64,000 nucleotides of DNA from Liolophura sinensis (GCF_032854445.1 NC_088301.1:22685808-22749807), one strand, 5' to 3'. Shown: positions 1 through 12,888, numbered from the stretch's first letter. Notes: a model not told the origin generated them from the letters alone. Numbers and translations are program-made.

Positions 1-1240
1 CACCTGGCAATATGTGAAAGCCTGTAAAACCACTGACCACCATATGAAAGTTTTCTCCTCTCACCTTTTGAAACAATTTATAACTATCTTAACAATATCT
101 GTTCATACCCTATTTCTTCTAATTTTTGGGACACATGGTCTGCTTGTTTTAGCCAACATGTATGTAATTTAAGCAGAAATATTGAGTTTCCTTTTTCTCA
201 CATGGTTAGACCATCTAGTGAACAACATACTGGTACTCACATCTTTCCTTTTCCAAAAGGCTTGTAAAGAAATATAAGATTCTACTTTCAACACTGCTAA
301 TATCGGTCCCAAATTTCGGTCCCAAAGAATTAGGGTAATTTTTACTGCTTAATTAAAATCGCAATAGTTTGAAGTCATCTCTTCCCGCATCACTGTGGAC
401 ATGAATCTTTCAGGCTGTCAATTTTCTATTTCCATCACATGCATTCAAAATGACATCATTTTTAATTAACTCCATAAAAGTTCTGACTCACAACTTATAT
501 AATCTCAAGTGGACAGGGAAAGTATACTAGTCTAAAAGATAGTATTATCCTCAATCTGTGGGCCTTTGATACAGAGGCCATATGAAAGTCATGTACATAT
601 ACTGTATGTATGGCATATTTAACTTATCTTCAAAATTTTTTTTTAAAAATGTTAAATTCTTCAAAACAATAATGTGGTTATTGGGTAACCACACATTAAA
701 GTTAAAAATATAATGATACAAGTATCTTATTGATGATTCACACTACAATAACACATATATACAGTATCAGAATGATCAAACCATGCAATTTGGGTTTACA
801 GCAATTACATGTACTTGTGCATATTAAAAATTCCACTGTTTTGGGACAACATACACTGCACATACATTTAAATGTTTGAGTGTAAACCTCCTGCACAAAT
901 ACCGACGTACAATGTGTACATCCTTATCAGATAAGATAGTATCATACATATACATGTAGCAATCATCATCATCACAATGTCCTATATTCAATCATGAACG
1001 TAAATCACATATTATTTTAATAGAAGCCTTTTACTTCCACAAGCTAGTCTCTCTTTATGGAGTAACATACACACATTCTTCTTTTTATTAATTTTATTTA
1101 TTTACTTGATGGTTGCTCAAAAAGTTTTTAAAACTTCTATAAAGGCAATCATTGTCATGGATGAAGGAAACTGAAGTGTATGGAGTAAACCTCTGACTTT
1201 TAGCAAGCTACTTATACATTTTCTAAAAGGTACGATGTAA
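1..1240. other. Gene-free AT-rich stretch
   Basis: No open frame with coding character and no splice-bounded exon is visible on either strand. The sequence is AT-rich with short homopolymers and scattered TACATG-type words. It may be intron or intergenic DNA of a gene outside the window. Confidence 0.5.
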
Positions 1241-1261
1241 CATGAAGATATGCACTGCAGC

Positions 1262-1487
1262 ACACATCTTGTTTATTTAATTTTATTTGACAGGTGTTTT
1301 ATGCCGTACTCAAGAATATTTCACTTATATGACGGCTGCCTGCATTATGGTGGGAAGAAACTGGGCCGACCCTGGGCCAAACACACGACCATCCGCAGGT
1401 TGCTGACAGACCTTCCCACTTACGGCAGGGGAGGAAGCCAGCATAAGCTGGACTTGAACTCCCAGCGACCAGCAGCACACCATAGTA
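1262..1487 (-). repeat. tRNA-derived SINE (family A), reverse
   Basis: Reading on the minus strand, a tRNA-like head (box-B-like GAGTTCAAGTCCAGC equivalent) is followed by a core ending in a segment like CTTGAGTACGGCATAAAACACC and an A-rich tail. The same modules recur more than a dozen times in the window. The left end is the A/T-rich tail, and the head is incomplete near 1,487. Confidence 0.8.
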
Positions 1488-1499
1488 CTAGTGGAAAGT

Positions 1500-4400
1500 G
1501 ATCTTCATCATTACACTGGTTGCAAAAATGATCATGCGCATGAGTGTCGGTTACGGTCATGGACCCATAAGAAAAGGGGGTGGGTGGGTAGGGGGTCACA
1601 CCCCGACCTAACCTGACATGCCTTAAATTTTAACAGCAGACAGGAAAATTGTAAGTGCAGCTTAACTTTGGCTCTTTATTTCTTTCAACCCCCTCATTGA
1701 TAATCTGTATTCAGTAACACTGTGTACATGTACATGTATGTTGTACATTGTACATGTACTTACATGTTCTATTATCACTACGCCGACATACACCTACATG
1801 TACATGTACAATTTGACTGAAGCTTTCACCCACAAATTTTCCTTTTTATAACTTGCACAGCATCAACAGAACAGTGATTTATAGCTGGTGAAAAAAAAAT
1901 GTGTGCAGAACGATTTTAAAAAATACTCTAGATTTACTTGGTGTGAATGTGCACTGCCATAGTACAGCAAGGTGATTAGTTCATGTCACATTATATGAAT
2001 TAATTCGCCCCATGATTAATATTCTGCAAGTTCATATGCATATACATGCAGTAATGATAGTTCAACTGGATTTAAAAGTGCAGATTGACACAAGCAATCC
2101 TCACCTGTGTGCATTCTTTCCTGTCCAATATCAGAGGGTGTAGCCCCAAGCTGGCATAGATTTGCTCATGCAATGTGAACATATTACACCCCTACAAGGA
2201 AGTTCACACAATACCCTGGGTTACCTGTCTGGTAACTTGACCTAAAATTTTGTACCGGGCTAACATACTTATCTTTCCTTAGGACTAGAGATCCTAGGAG
2301 GGCAACTGTTGTTAGATTTGTTTCTTAGGAGCGATACATGTACAAGTACTGTAAATCTTCAACTTTTTCAAGCCCTTTTTTCAGTGGAAATTAGGCATAC
2401 AATCATTATGAAAATGGCACTAAACTGATATGTTTGTGTCTAAAGATGTAATCTTCATAAAACTGTGCAAATTATTTCTCTACACCACAGACCTGTCAGA
2501 ATGGTTTAGAATATTGATTGCAGAGGCAGTTTTATAAAAGCTAAGATGAAGAACATGTATCCTACAGAAAAAATACAAGTTTCAACTAAAAGTACTTTAT
2601 TTGACCTAAAGCTTAGCATATTTCAAATGGAACATTAGGCTTAATTCTGATTGACTGATTCACCTAATATGGCACCACTTAAGATGTTTTATAAAGTTTG
2701 ATTGATTTCTTATCAGAAAAAGGAGTGACATTTTAAGGACTTTTAAGAAAAGTGCATTTTTATATACAAAGCTTTAAGTAAAGTACAGTAATATTTTATG
2801 ATTCATTAGTATAGATCTACAAATTTTAGCAAATTTTTAGGGCTAACATGGTATATATAAAGCCTGTCAAAGCTGCTATTTCTCCTGTGTACACTGTGAT
2901 TGTGGATGATCCAGGGCATGCGTGAGGATAAAGGGTTGGGTATACAGCTGGGCTTAGCTCTACACATCCACACAAAAATGTGCTTGATTGTATGTATGCA
3001 AAGCATGCAATCCAAATTCAGTTTAATCTACAAACATTTCAAATAACACGAATAAATATAATCTATACACTCCCTGTGCCTGACATATATGGTTGGTTAT
3101 GCTGTAATACTTGGTTACTACATGTTTTGTACACTTGAATGTATGTACCTGTGTATTTTGATACCATACCCATTTATCTAAAAGATAAGCTGCAAATCCC
3201 TGACATACACGGTTTCCGAGAGAGACACTTTTGCATACGACTTCCTCACTACGAAAGTGTTTCACTTAGATTCTTAATTTTCTCTTCTTCAAGTGAAGAA
3301 ATTTATTGTGTTTTAAACAAAATTCATTGAAAACCTTCTTTGGGTTCTCACGAACCGAAGTAATGCATGCCAAAATGCAAATTCTCCAGTAATATGCATG
3401 ATATATGAATCTGACAATTCAGACCTGATATCAGTAAAAGTGCAGACCACCAAACTATGCATGATTTGGATGACAATTTGCTTCCAAATATGATTTTTTA
3501 AAACATTTTGTACGGGAAATAAAATGCAATTTTTTTTTCTTGTACCATAAAAAGGCTGTCATCATACATGTGTATTTTATTCATTTACTTTCATGAATTT
3601 GCTCATTATGCCCAAAAAAAACCTTTGTGTATTTTGAAACTAAAAACACCTAAACCGTAAATTTGGGCCAAGAAATCCTTATTCACTGATCAAATCAAAT
3701 TTTCTCTATTTTCCAAGAATACCACAATTGCCGTTCAGACAATATCACACTTCCAACTGGTTAAAACAATTCTAAAATTTAAAAAAAAAAAAAAGAGCTG
3801 TAAAGCAACCTGTACCATAAATTTTTGGAACTTTATTACCAGTTTTGAATGGTCATGCATGCTCATACAAGGCTGGTATTTTCCAAAAGTAATTATTTGG
3901 GCTATTCTAAAATACACTTAGGAGCAAAACTTTTATTGGATTTGCACATACTGATGTTTTGTCAGAAGTTTAATTGCAGTGATCAACTGTAAACTTTCAA
4001 CATTATTCTGTTGAAAATTTAATTATAACAAGTTTTACACACCTTATAAATGCATATATGATTACCACCACATCGAGGCCTGTTACTTGGACACTTGGAT
4101 ATTTGGACCGTTTGGATAGAAGTACCTGCTCTAAATATCCCAGAGGGGCTCTGCAGCACTATACATACATATAGATATGTATAGGTGCCAACATAATGTT
4201 CCACATACCAGCCTGCTAAAAAAACAAATTGACAGTGAAACATGACTGAAACAATGTGCTGTTAAAAACAATGCTATACTCACTCTAAGCAAAGAAATAG
4301 GAAGAAAAAAAAATTGTAAAACATTCATGACTGTTCAACACATTATGCAAACTTTTGAACAGATCTGATTTCTTTTCTTCAAAAAAGAAAATACATCGAC

Positions 4401-4573
4401 AATACAAATTTAGCCAACAGTAAGATTCCGTTTGGCATTTTAGAAATGGCTGACTACATGTAGTACGCTTTACTTTAAAGCCTTACAATTCATTCCCCAT
4501 ATGGAGTGCAAAAAACAAGGATTTAGCAGCAAAACTGCCATTTTTTCCAAAAAGTTATCAAAAAAGTGTTACC
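1500..4573. other. Long non-coding stretch, no gene seen
   Basis: AT-rich DNA with a palindromic ACATGTACATGT-rich patch around 1,725-1,810. Open frames here are short and lack homology or splice logic. Nothing further can be supported. Confidence 0.45.
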
Positions 4574-4945
4574 TGTGCTCCCTGAGTATAGTTTAAATGC
4601 TAATCTTCCCAATGGTGACCAGACAGCAACATGTCCAAAATGATGGTTAATAATCCCCGTAAACGGTAAGCGTTGAAACACAACAACCATATGGTGATTT
4701 CACAACTCTCATTGTCCACCAGACTCTAAGGAATTACCATTTCTGCTTTCATCAGATCTAAAAATAGCTCTGATGGAAATGGGGGAATCCCCTAATGATA
4801 CAGCTATGCGGAGGCGAGAGCTGCTTATGATCAATGCCAAATATTGATTTTTTTTAGCGCAGACGAGGCAAAAGCAAAATTATCCCCCTCGAACGATGAA
4901 CAATGAAGAATGAAGCAAGCTACAGCCCTGCTGCCATCACCCAGT
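4574..4945 (-). other. Possible untranslated exon or conserved non-coding block
   Basis: This block is less AT-rich and more complex than its surroundings. On the minus strand it ends in GAGCACAG followed by GTAACA, a reasonable splice donor, and it could begin after an AG near 4,945. All frames carry stops, so it is not coding. It might be a 5'UTR exon of a minus-strand gene lying left of the window, or a conserved regulatory block. The link to the donor at 8,445 is inference. Confidence 0.2.
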
Positions 4946-5814
4946 TTCTGGTGGTACATGTATGAATTAAGAGCTAACTTGGTACTGAGCTTATGCACAT
5001 GCAAAAGTATTCTTCATAATCAAATGTATTCACTAATTGTTCAAGTATTCATACATCAAATGGACAATAAATGAAGTTTAACCACAACTGAATATCCATC
5101 TGATGTACTTCTATCTGAAGCAATCTGATACCACATGACAAATGTCCAATACACAAATAATGTAAATACATACTTATGTGTCCATAATGTACAATGTAAA
5201 TGTATCTATTTACATTTAGGTTCCTAAATTGTTCGGCATGCAAATTAATCAAGATGTATTTAAACAAACATGATGATATAACTTGGACAAAAATATGATG
5301 GCTTACCAATATAAGTTTAGATTTCACACAAATTCCTTTTCTTTGACAGACTCTATACATGTACATGTAAATCTGAATTTATTTCATTCCAAGCACCCTT
5401 CTGTGCAGAAGATGAGGTTGCCAGTGGCCTCTCATGTAAATGCAGATTCTCTTGTGTAATATTTAATAAAATTGACTTTTCTGTATACAACCAACGACTA
5501 CTGTATATACACTAAAACCCGGCCCTTCAGAAGCACATTAAGGCCTTGAAATGATACTGCTGATGTTAACACTTACGTTATACTGATAAGAAATTAATCA
5601 AACTCCATGAAAAGTGGCCCCTATAACGTAGATAATTCAATTAGAATCAACCAGATTGTGTCACTTGAAAAAGTTAAATTTTAGGTGAAGTACAGTAATC
5701 CAAGACTGAAGGCATCAAGGGAGATGTAATGTTCAGAAAAAAAGCCTGACTACACAACAGGTGTTCACGTACATATTATACATGACAAAAGTGCCAGGCC
5801 ATACACATGAACAT

Positions 5815-6031
5815 CATTTATTTATTGTATAAATTTCATTTTTATTGAAATATATGCTGGGCCCAGGAAAATCCACCACCATTCACATGGTGCTGGAAGA
5901 CCTTTCCATGCATGGCTGGATAGGAAGGCAGCATGAGCTGGAGCTGAACTAATAGCAACCGCAATTGTGAGAGGCTGCTGGGTCATTGTGCCTCACTGGC
6001 ACACTAACCACCTCGACCACGTTGGCCCCCT
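5815..6031 (-). repeat. SINE family A, reverse, diverged
   Basis: Reverse-oriented copy. The tRNA-like head lies at the right end, reading GGCCAACGTGGTCGAGGTGG on the minus strand, followed by the AATGACCCAG-like and AGCTCATGCTG-like modules. The core end is degraded. Confidence 0.7.
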
Positions 6032-6075
6032 AATATGTGTCTATTAAGACAGATTAGTAACCACACCTTAAAATC

Positions 6076-6198
6076 TAAGCGGGTTTCCCCCAGACTCCGC
6101 TCGGTTTCCTTCCACCCTAAAGGTGGCCGTAGCCGTAGAAGTGAAATATTCTTGGGTACGGCTCAAAACACCAATCAAATAAATAAATAAATCAAATT
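6076..6198 (+). repeat. SINE family A 3' fragment
   Basis: Contains the core end (GTTTCCTTCCACC, GTGAAATATTCTTGGGTACG, AACACCAATCAAATAAATAA). The head is missing. It lies close to the reverse copy just upstream. Confidence 0.8.
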
Positions 6199-6609
6199 AA
6201 AATCTAAGTTCAAAGAGATGGCGCCATGAAAGATACATGTACCCAGGATGGATGTGACATACAAATATATCAAAGATGTGAAAGACAAACATTTTTAATA
6301 GACTGTGCAAACAGCCACATGAGCATAGTCAACAACTTATTACAAGTCCCTACAAGAGGTGAACGCTGGGAAAGCACAAATTTTCTGAAGTACCTTCAAC
6401 CACAAAGTCCTATGCTATCAAAGCTGAGTACGAATTAAACAAAAGGAAATCAAAAAATATTTAGATGTTGTTACTCATGTATGTTAAAAGTATTTATTGC
6501 ATTACCTATCACTACAGAATGGACACAGGTAAAAGTAAACAGACTGAACAGGTGGCAATTCTATTCACCTGTCATTTGGGACAGGTGACGGCTTCTGAAA
6601 CATGTCTGG

Positions 6610-7650
6610 CCCAAGCACTGTGTCTCAGTACAATTGTGAGTTGGTTATGTCTAAGAGCTAAATATTGTGACATGATTGTGCATATTTCTGTCTCCGCGTT
6701 ATTGTGCCAACTTCGTCTCGTTATTGTAAAAGGCTTGTCTCAATGTTATTGTGACATGATTGTGTCTCAGTATTATGACGCTACAGTTGTGCCTCTGTGT
6801 AACTGATTTATTAAGAATTGTGTCAGTGTTACTATATTATGACGTTCTCAGTACTTATACTAAGTGATGATTGTGACTCAGTCTTACAGTGCTATGATTG
6901 TGACTCAGTCTTACAGTGCTATGATTGTGTCTCGGTATTACTGTGCTATGATTGTGACTCAGTCTTACAATGCTATGATTGTGACTCAGTCTTACAATGC
7001 TATGATTGTGTCTCGGTATTACTGTGCTATGATTGTGACTCAGTCTTACAGTGCTATGATTGTGACTCAGTCTTACAGTGCTATGATTGTGTCTCGATAA
7101 TACTGTGCTATGATTGTGACTCAGTCTTACAGTGCTATGATTGTGTCTCGGTATTACTGTGCTATGATTGTGACTCAGTCTTACAATGCTATGATTGTGA
7201 CTCAGTCTTACAGTGCTATGATTGTGTCTCGGTATTACTGTGCTATGACTGTGACTCAGTCTTACAGTGCTATGATTGTGACTCAGTCTTACAGTGCTAT
7301 GATTGTGTCTCGGTATTACTGTGCTATGATTGTGTCTCTGTCTTACTGTACTCTGATTGTCTCAGTCTTACAGTGCTATGACTGTGTCTCTGTATTACTG
7401 TGATATGATTGTGTCTCAGTATTACTGTGCTCTGTGTCTCAGTATTACTGTGCTCTGTGTCTCAGTATTACTGTGCTCTGATTGTGTCTCAGTCTTATGA
7501 CTGTGTCTTAGTATTACAGTGCTATGATTGTGTCTCAGTCTTATGACTGTGTCTTAGTATTACAGTGCTATGATTGTCTCAGAACCATTGTGCTATGATT
7601 CTCTATCATTGTTTTTGAGTCATGATTGTGTTTCAGTTCTATATTAAACT
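6610..7650 (+). repeat. 27-bp minisatellite with 81-bp higher-order unit
   Basis: The regular core, about 6,866-7,400, repeats a 27-bp unit like GTGACTCAGTCTTACAGTGC plus CTATGAT. The units occur in a recurring order of two GACTCAGTCTTACA types and one GTCTCGGTATTACT type, giving 81 bp. Degenerate units extend on both sides. The unit length is a multiple of three, so long frames run through it (a nine-residue CDSVLQCYD pattern). I take these as a by-product, because no start context, flanking exon or homology supports a protein. Confidence 0.9.
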
Positions 7651-8438
7651 TCAGTTCTAGTTTAGTTTAATGACACTGGAAAATTGTCTCATTTTGTCTT
7701 TTTGGTCTCAAATTTCTGTCTTCTTCCCTATCTTACTCAAATTAAATATATTACTTGTACCCATAAGGTGCAAGGCATCTCTGAATATGTTCATGGTGAC
7801 CAATATAAAATTTACACAATACTCAATAGCACATTATTTACATATAGCTCTGCTCACTCCACCTGATAGTAAATCTCTAACAACATTTTCTTGGTTTGGC
7901 CAAAAAAAGGCACTAAAGATTCAAAGTATATGTGTTTAGCTGCTTTATTCCCCTGAGTGAACCAATTTGAAAACTAGATGACAATATCTTAACCTAAACT
8001 TTTGCTTTCATATTTTGCCTGTGTCTTTTGTGTGTTAATGAAGCTAGAACAGGCTTCTGGACGGCACAGTCATTCTCATTCTTAGACTCTGTCAGTGCTA
8101 CCGCACTGTACAGTGTACTACATGTCTACGGTATGTAGCTTTAATATAACGATAAATACTGGATACATTGGCCAAAACCAGTTCCAGTGTTCATGAATAA
8201 GAGAATTTGGACTTGGTACAGACACGAGTGTTGTAATTCAGCAAGCTGGACTGTAGAAATACACAATCCATATGTACTGAGCCATTAGTTGCCTCTGCAT
8301 CTCTGTCAGTGTCAGCCATCGGCAACCGAATCAGCTGATCGCAGACGATTCCACGCGGACGACGTCAATAGCTAGAAACCCCATGCGAATCAACAAACTC
8401 GGAAAGCTCTAATTTTCCAGAAATGTCGCGCAAAATGT
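7650..8438. other. Non-coding stretch, no gene seen
   Basis: AT-rich until about 8,050, then more balanced composition toward 8,300-8,500 with several CpG dinucleotides. No coding exon is supported. Confidence 0.4.
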
Positions 8439-8444
8439 CCTTAC

Positions 8445-8505
8445 CTGTACAGGTCTAGTTTCGAAGCCGCCTCTCTCTCTGGACGTTTCAGCTGCTCTTT
8501 GTGTT
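8445..8505 (-). other. Possible 5'UTR exon end with splice donor
   Basis: On the minus strand the sequence reads CCTGTACAG followed by GTAAGGAC, a near-perfect donor, inside a locally CpG-containing block. No open frame accompanies it. It could be a first exon of a minus-strand gene running leftwards, perhaps joining the block at 4,574-4,945. Upstream boundary unknown. Confidence 0.2.
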
Positions 8506-8545
8506 TCCTCAGGAAAACAGACGGTCTGACAGCCTTTACATCTGC

Positions 8546-8637
8546 CCCCTATTCAAAGACCAGGAAGTGGTTGCAAGAATTTTTTCAGACAGCCCAAAAT
8601 CTCGCGATAACCTGCGTGAATTCCTGGAATAAATTAC
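8546..8637 (+). repeat. Dispersed partial copy of the 270-bp tandem unit
   Basis: About 90 bp from CCCCCTATTCAAAGACC to AATAAATTA matches positions 13,411-13,502, which are part of the 270-bp tandem array about 5 kb away. The match is high, with a few substitutions. It shows that the unit also occurs as an isolated segment, so it is probably a piece of a mobile or dispersed repeat. Confidence 0.8.
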
Positions 8638-8649
8638 ACTCGTACCTTT

Positions 8650-10940
8650 CCTTGAAACTTCATCCTTGCCTGGCGTCAAACGGCGGGGAAACGTAAACTG
8701 TGAATGTGCCAACGGTCACCCAGTACAACTCTACAGCGCAGCACTGAGAGTATTATTCACTGGGTTTGACATAGATAAATGTGTCTCAAAATGTGTACAG
8801 TTCTTCAGGCGCGAATGTTTTTGTTATTTAGAGTTAATTTTCAAGCCTTCGTTTTTTTTCTATAAATGTATCTACTATAGACTATAAAGGCTATAAATCA
8901 TATAGACTAGCCCAATTCTAGGGTTAGCCTTAACAGTGTATATTTAGACCAACACCAGGTACATACAGGTAATTTGATTCGATCGTCACCACTCGGCGAA
9001 GATTCTAGAGATATAGGGCTGTATTCTTGACGGACACTTAAAGCTAAACATACATGTAGGTTTAAACATTATTCTTTTTTCATTAAAAAAATCATATTGT
9101 CCAATTTCTTATTTCATTAAAAAAACCCATATCTTTCAATTTTTTTTTAGGAAAAGTGTGTAAACGATTTTAATTAAAATATGGAATAAGTAGTAATAGT
9201 CAACCGAAACTGGATGTAGATCTTCGCCAGATCCGATTGGCACGTCAATAATTTTTCCGCTTTTTCCTCAATTGGTTAACGCCCAGTCTAGGTTCAGCAC
9301 ATGGTCGGGTTACTTCCCTTGACTTAGTCGGATATGAAGAATTACATGTAGCTTACATTTATGCAATATGTACTGATCTCTACTGCCTTGTTTGTAGGTT
9401 TCTATTGTTATTTGAGCTATTTCTCCAAAAGAGTACGCGCGACCGCATATCTCCTTGGTCATCTTAGAGGTAAATACCTAAAAAGCAAGATATAGTTTGC
9501 TATAAATGTAGTAAATGAAATGAACGCACGTCTGTTTTTCAATTTTTTTTTTAAATTGTAGAGAAGATATTACATTTTGTCATATAAACACCATACACAT
9601 GTAAAACCAGTGATATGTTTTATAAAAAAAATAATGTTTTAAATAAATATAACCACTACATGCTTCCCTATAAAGTTAAACAGAATTTGACGCATGCAGT
9701 CATGAAATCTCCTTTGTGGGGTTTTGTGGATGGCCACAATGTACTAGTAGGGCCTATATACATATAGCGTTTATTAATATTCTTGTATATGATATCTCAC
9801 TGAATTATGTAATTGAAAGAACATTTTTAAACATTTTATTCCTATTTATATTTACTTATTTGATTGGGGTAATTTTGTTCTCTTGCCTCGGCTGACAAAC
9901 ACCTCCATGTGTACATTTATATTGAGGTGCAAATGATATGACAGTTTTGTGTAAAGTTAACTGTTAATTGCGATACTCTCTAATAATAATCTTTGTAATC
10001 TAGACGAATGACTTTTAATTTGGACTCTGCCAGACAAAAATAAACTAAGAAGTAAAGGCTTGCTTTGCAGTAAAATGCCTCTGATATATGCCGCTAAAAC
10101 GAATGTGCCCACCCTCAACTTCTTGAAGACGAGATGCCAAGAGGTATGAAATGCAAGGTTATGTTTTTTGCCTATCTTGTCATATATGCTTTTTATAGGA
10201 TAAAGAATGAACAGGTGCGTTAAAGTATGGCTTAGGAGGGGCACGTCTATAAGGAAAGATGAAGATATTTGTAAGATAAACTGGCTTTACTGAACCCCAT
10301 TTTTATTTTTACGGGGCAAAGTTTATTTGATTTACTCAGAGATATTCATTTCCCTCTGAATAGGAGCGATGAAGGTATAATGAAATGCCGAAGTAAAGAG
10401 TCACAACGAAGCTATTTATTTATTTATTTCATTGTTGTTTGACGACCTACTGAAAAATTCCTTCTTGGAGTGCCCATGGAAAACCGCCGATCTTTGGCAA
10501 GATGGTGACGCTTTCTCACATGTGGTGTAAAGAGCATGCTACGATGACCATCTGGTAATGATTAGGTAAATGACATTAAATCCTGCCTCTTGCCACTTTA
10601 CTTCACTTATGGCTTAATTGTAAATCTTTATATAAATGCTAAAAACAGTAACAACTCAGAGTGTATCTAACACCAGAGCAGAAACAGAATTAGGTAAAAT
10701 GAAAAATCCAGTTTTATAGTCGTTACTGGTCAAAAATAAATGGAATGATGTCTTGGTGTCACAACAAATAAACACATTTCATGTTAACACAAAGTATAGG
10801 CCGATATGTAAATCATCATTGAAACTTTGATAATTAAAACATGACACAAAGACAGCTTTGCAACCATGGAAGCCCAGATGCGATAATTACTGCAGGGTTC
10901 TGGGTAGAGAAAAGCATAAGAATTAAGACTTACAGGCCCT
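8650..10940. other. Long non-coding stretch, no gene seen
   Basis: Strongly AT-rich, with poly-T/poly-A runs. Open frames are short and unconvincing. No tandem structure was noticed. Confidence 0.45.
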
Positions 10941-10949
10941 AACTGGACT

Positions 10950-11340
10950 TGACAAACCAACATCTCAGGAGAGCAGCATTCTAGAATCCAAGAGGCATTC
11001 CGGACCAACGACAAGGCAGCATCGTCCAGAACGCGACAAACCAGTACCTCAGGAACACGACAAACCAGCAGATCGGAAACTTGATAAACCCGTATCTCAG
11101 GAACAAACATGACCCACAATGCAGCATCTCATGACTAGTAACACGATAAACCAGCATCTCAGCAACGAAAACTGCAAACCAGTATCTCAGTGAGAAATAC
11201 TGATGCCAAACCAAACTAACATCTCAGGAACAAACACGGCGAACCAATATCTCAGGAACACGACAAACCAGTATCTCAATCCAGAACACGACAAACCGAC
11301 ATGCATCTCAGAAACACAACAAACCAAAAAGCAGCACCCG
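10950..11340 (+). repeat. Degenerate minisatellite
   Basis: Loose repetition of a roughly 24-bp word like AACACGACAAACCAGTATCT followed by CAGG, with many substitutions and length changes. The short open frames within it follow from the repetition. Confidence 0.75.
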
Positions 11341-11437
11341 ACATGTTACCAGAAACAATATAGTTTAGGCACTGGTAATGGGAGATAACTCTGGCCGTCA
11401 TTGGTCTCTTGGGGCTTGATGACAATGACCTGGCTGA

Positions 11438-11536
11438 CATTCGCGGTTTCCTTCCACCATAATGCTGGCAGCAGTCGAATAAGTGAAATATTCTTGAGTA
11501 CGTCGTAAAACACCAATCAAATATATAAATAAATTT
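11438..11536 (+). repeat. SINE family A 3' fragment
   Basis: Core end only: GTTTCCTTCCACCATAATGC, AAGTGAAATATTCTTGAGTA, AACACCAATCAAATATATAA. Confidence 0.8.
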
Positions 11537-12083
11537 TGCATCATGCAGACAACAAACTTTCTGTTAAATTTAATAAACGTTAAATGTAAAAACTGATCCC
11601 ATGTTAAAGCGGAACTGACACAGCTGTAAAATCCTTCCAGTGAAACTTTGTGGCTGAAACGGGTTTAAAGATGCATGAATTTACCAGATGGCCATACTGA
11701 TGACGCATAAAGTGCAATACGCAGTAGGATATCACATAAGCTAGGGGAAAAGACAGCTTCCACGTTCTTGAAAGTTTTAAAAATGTCATGTATATACTGG
11801 CGTGAATACCAAAGATGTTTTCATGTGTATACTCTTTAGGGAGTAAGCATGGTTATTGATTTAGAATTTAATGTGGCTTTCAATTTTTTTTTTCATATAC
11901 CTCCTTTTATAAAAGGTCAATGTCAGTGCTGTCTCACTGGAACGGCAGACCAAGGACAACAAACAAGACACCTTACACCCAGTCACAGTAAACGCACACT
12001 CGGCCGTACTTTATATATTGTATTGCATATTGCATAAACGAGGATCATTGCACTAAGCATCCCCAAGGCCATGTCACAGCATT

Positions 12084-12212
12084 GTTTTAATGCGACTGTA
12101 TATTAAATGTGACGACAACACAGCATTTTGAGTAATTCTAGGCCACTAACGTCTATTAAATTGCAACTATATAAGATCAATGCAATTTTTTTTTTACCTA
12201 ATTCTGCTTCAT
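12084..12212 (+). repeat. Dispersed repeat, inverted partner at 17,404-17,530
   Basis: About 125 bp from TTTTAATGCGACTG to AATTCTGCTT matches the reverse complement of 17,404-17,530, including CAACACAGCATTTTGAGTAA. It is an unnamed interspersed repeat with moderate divergence between the two copies. Confidence 0.7.
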
Positions 12213-12325
12213 GTGACGTACTTGTGAGAAACCCGGTGATCTTCAACAAATGTAAGAGTGCACAAATGGCTTCCATCGATGGCTTTATAAAGTCACAACC
12301 ACCCCTGTCTATGTACAAATTCCTG

Positions 12326-12398
12326 TCCAAGGCCGGGATTGAACCCGGTTTGGCGTCGTGCACCTTACTCGGTGCATGCGCTACACAAAGAGGTCCAA
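12326..12398 (-). repeat. tRNA-like segment, reverse (SINE head)
   Basis: The minus strand reads through a box-B-like GGTTCAATCCCGGCC and an A-box-like GTGTAGCGCATGC. Stem pairing is imperfect and the acceptor ends are not convincing, so it looks like a SINE head or tRNA relic and not a working tRNA gene. Confidence 0.4.
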
Positions 12399-12514
12399 AT
12401 CGAAGTAAACATTCATCGTGTTCTGTTGTAAATCGGCGGTGCTTAATTGTGTGCCTCTCATGTAATAAAAATTTAGTGCAGGGATTCCAGTTCCAACGAT
12501 TTATATTCTGAGGA

Positions 12515-12888
12515 CTACGGTGGCCCATATACGACATTTTCCTTTTTTCTAAACCTTTGTAACTTTTTGTAAGGTTTCCATTCAGGTGAGAAGGTTTTCA
12601 TCCGGGTGGAAACCTTTCCACAAAGATGGAAACTGAAGTGATACCAAATGCCTCGTTCTGGTCCAAAATGGCGGAAAATCGTCTTCATCAGGTTCGCCTT
12701 GTGGCAACAGATAGCAGATAATTTCGTTTCATTATTTATTTACTTGGTTGTTTTACGCCGCACTCAAGAATATTTCACTTAGACGACGACGGTCATCACG
12801 TGATTTTCCACCTGGGTGAAGGTGAAACCCCTTGAAAAAGTTACAAAAGTTAAGGAAAAAGGAAAATGTCGTGTATGGGCCACCGTAG
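12515..12888. mobile_element. MITE with about 50-bp terminal inverted repeats
   Basis: The left end CTACGGTGGCCCATATACGA is the inverse of the right end, which closes with TATGGGCCACCGTAG. Inverted similarity continues for about 50 bp, to AGTTACAAA-like sequence. Both sides are flanked by AGGA, a possible 4-bp target duplication. The 374-bp element has no coding capacity and contains a reverse SINE core fragment at 12,727-12,798. Superfamily not assigned. Confidence 0.8.
12727..12798 (-). repeat. SINE family A core fragment nested in MITE
   Basis: Reverse copy of the core end (TTTTACGCCGCACTCAAGAA, TATTTCACTTAGACGACG). It lies wholly between the MITE's inverted repeats, so it inserted into, or was carried by, that element. 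Confidence 0.7.

Noticed and set aside
6818-7381. 187-codon open frame with nine-residue repeats, as a cysteine-rich repeat protein
   Set aside because: The frame stays open only because the 27-bp unit is a multiple of three. Two frames are open at once, and there is no signal peptide, splice context or homology.
12103-12537. Overlapping 144- and 127-codon frames on opposite strands
   Set aside because: They lie over a dispersed repeat and a tRNA-like SINE head. The translations show no domain.
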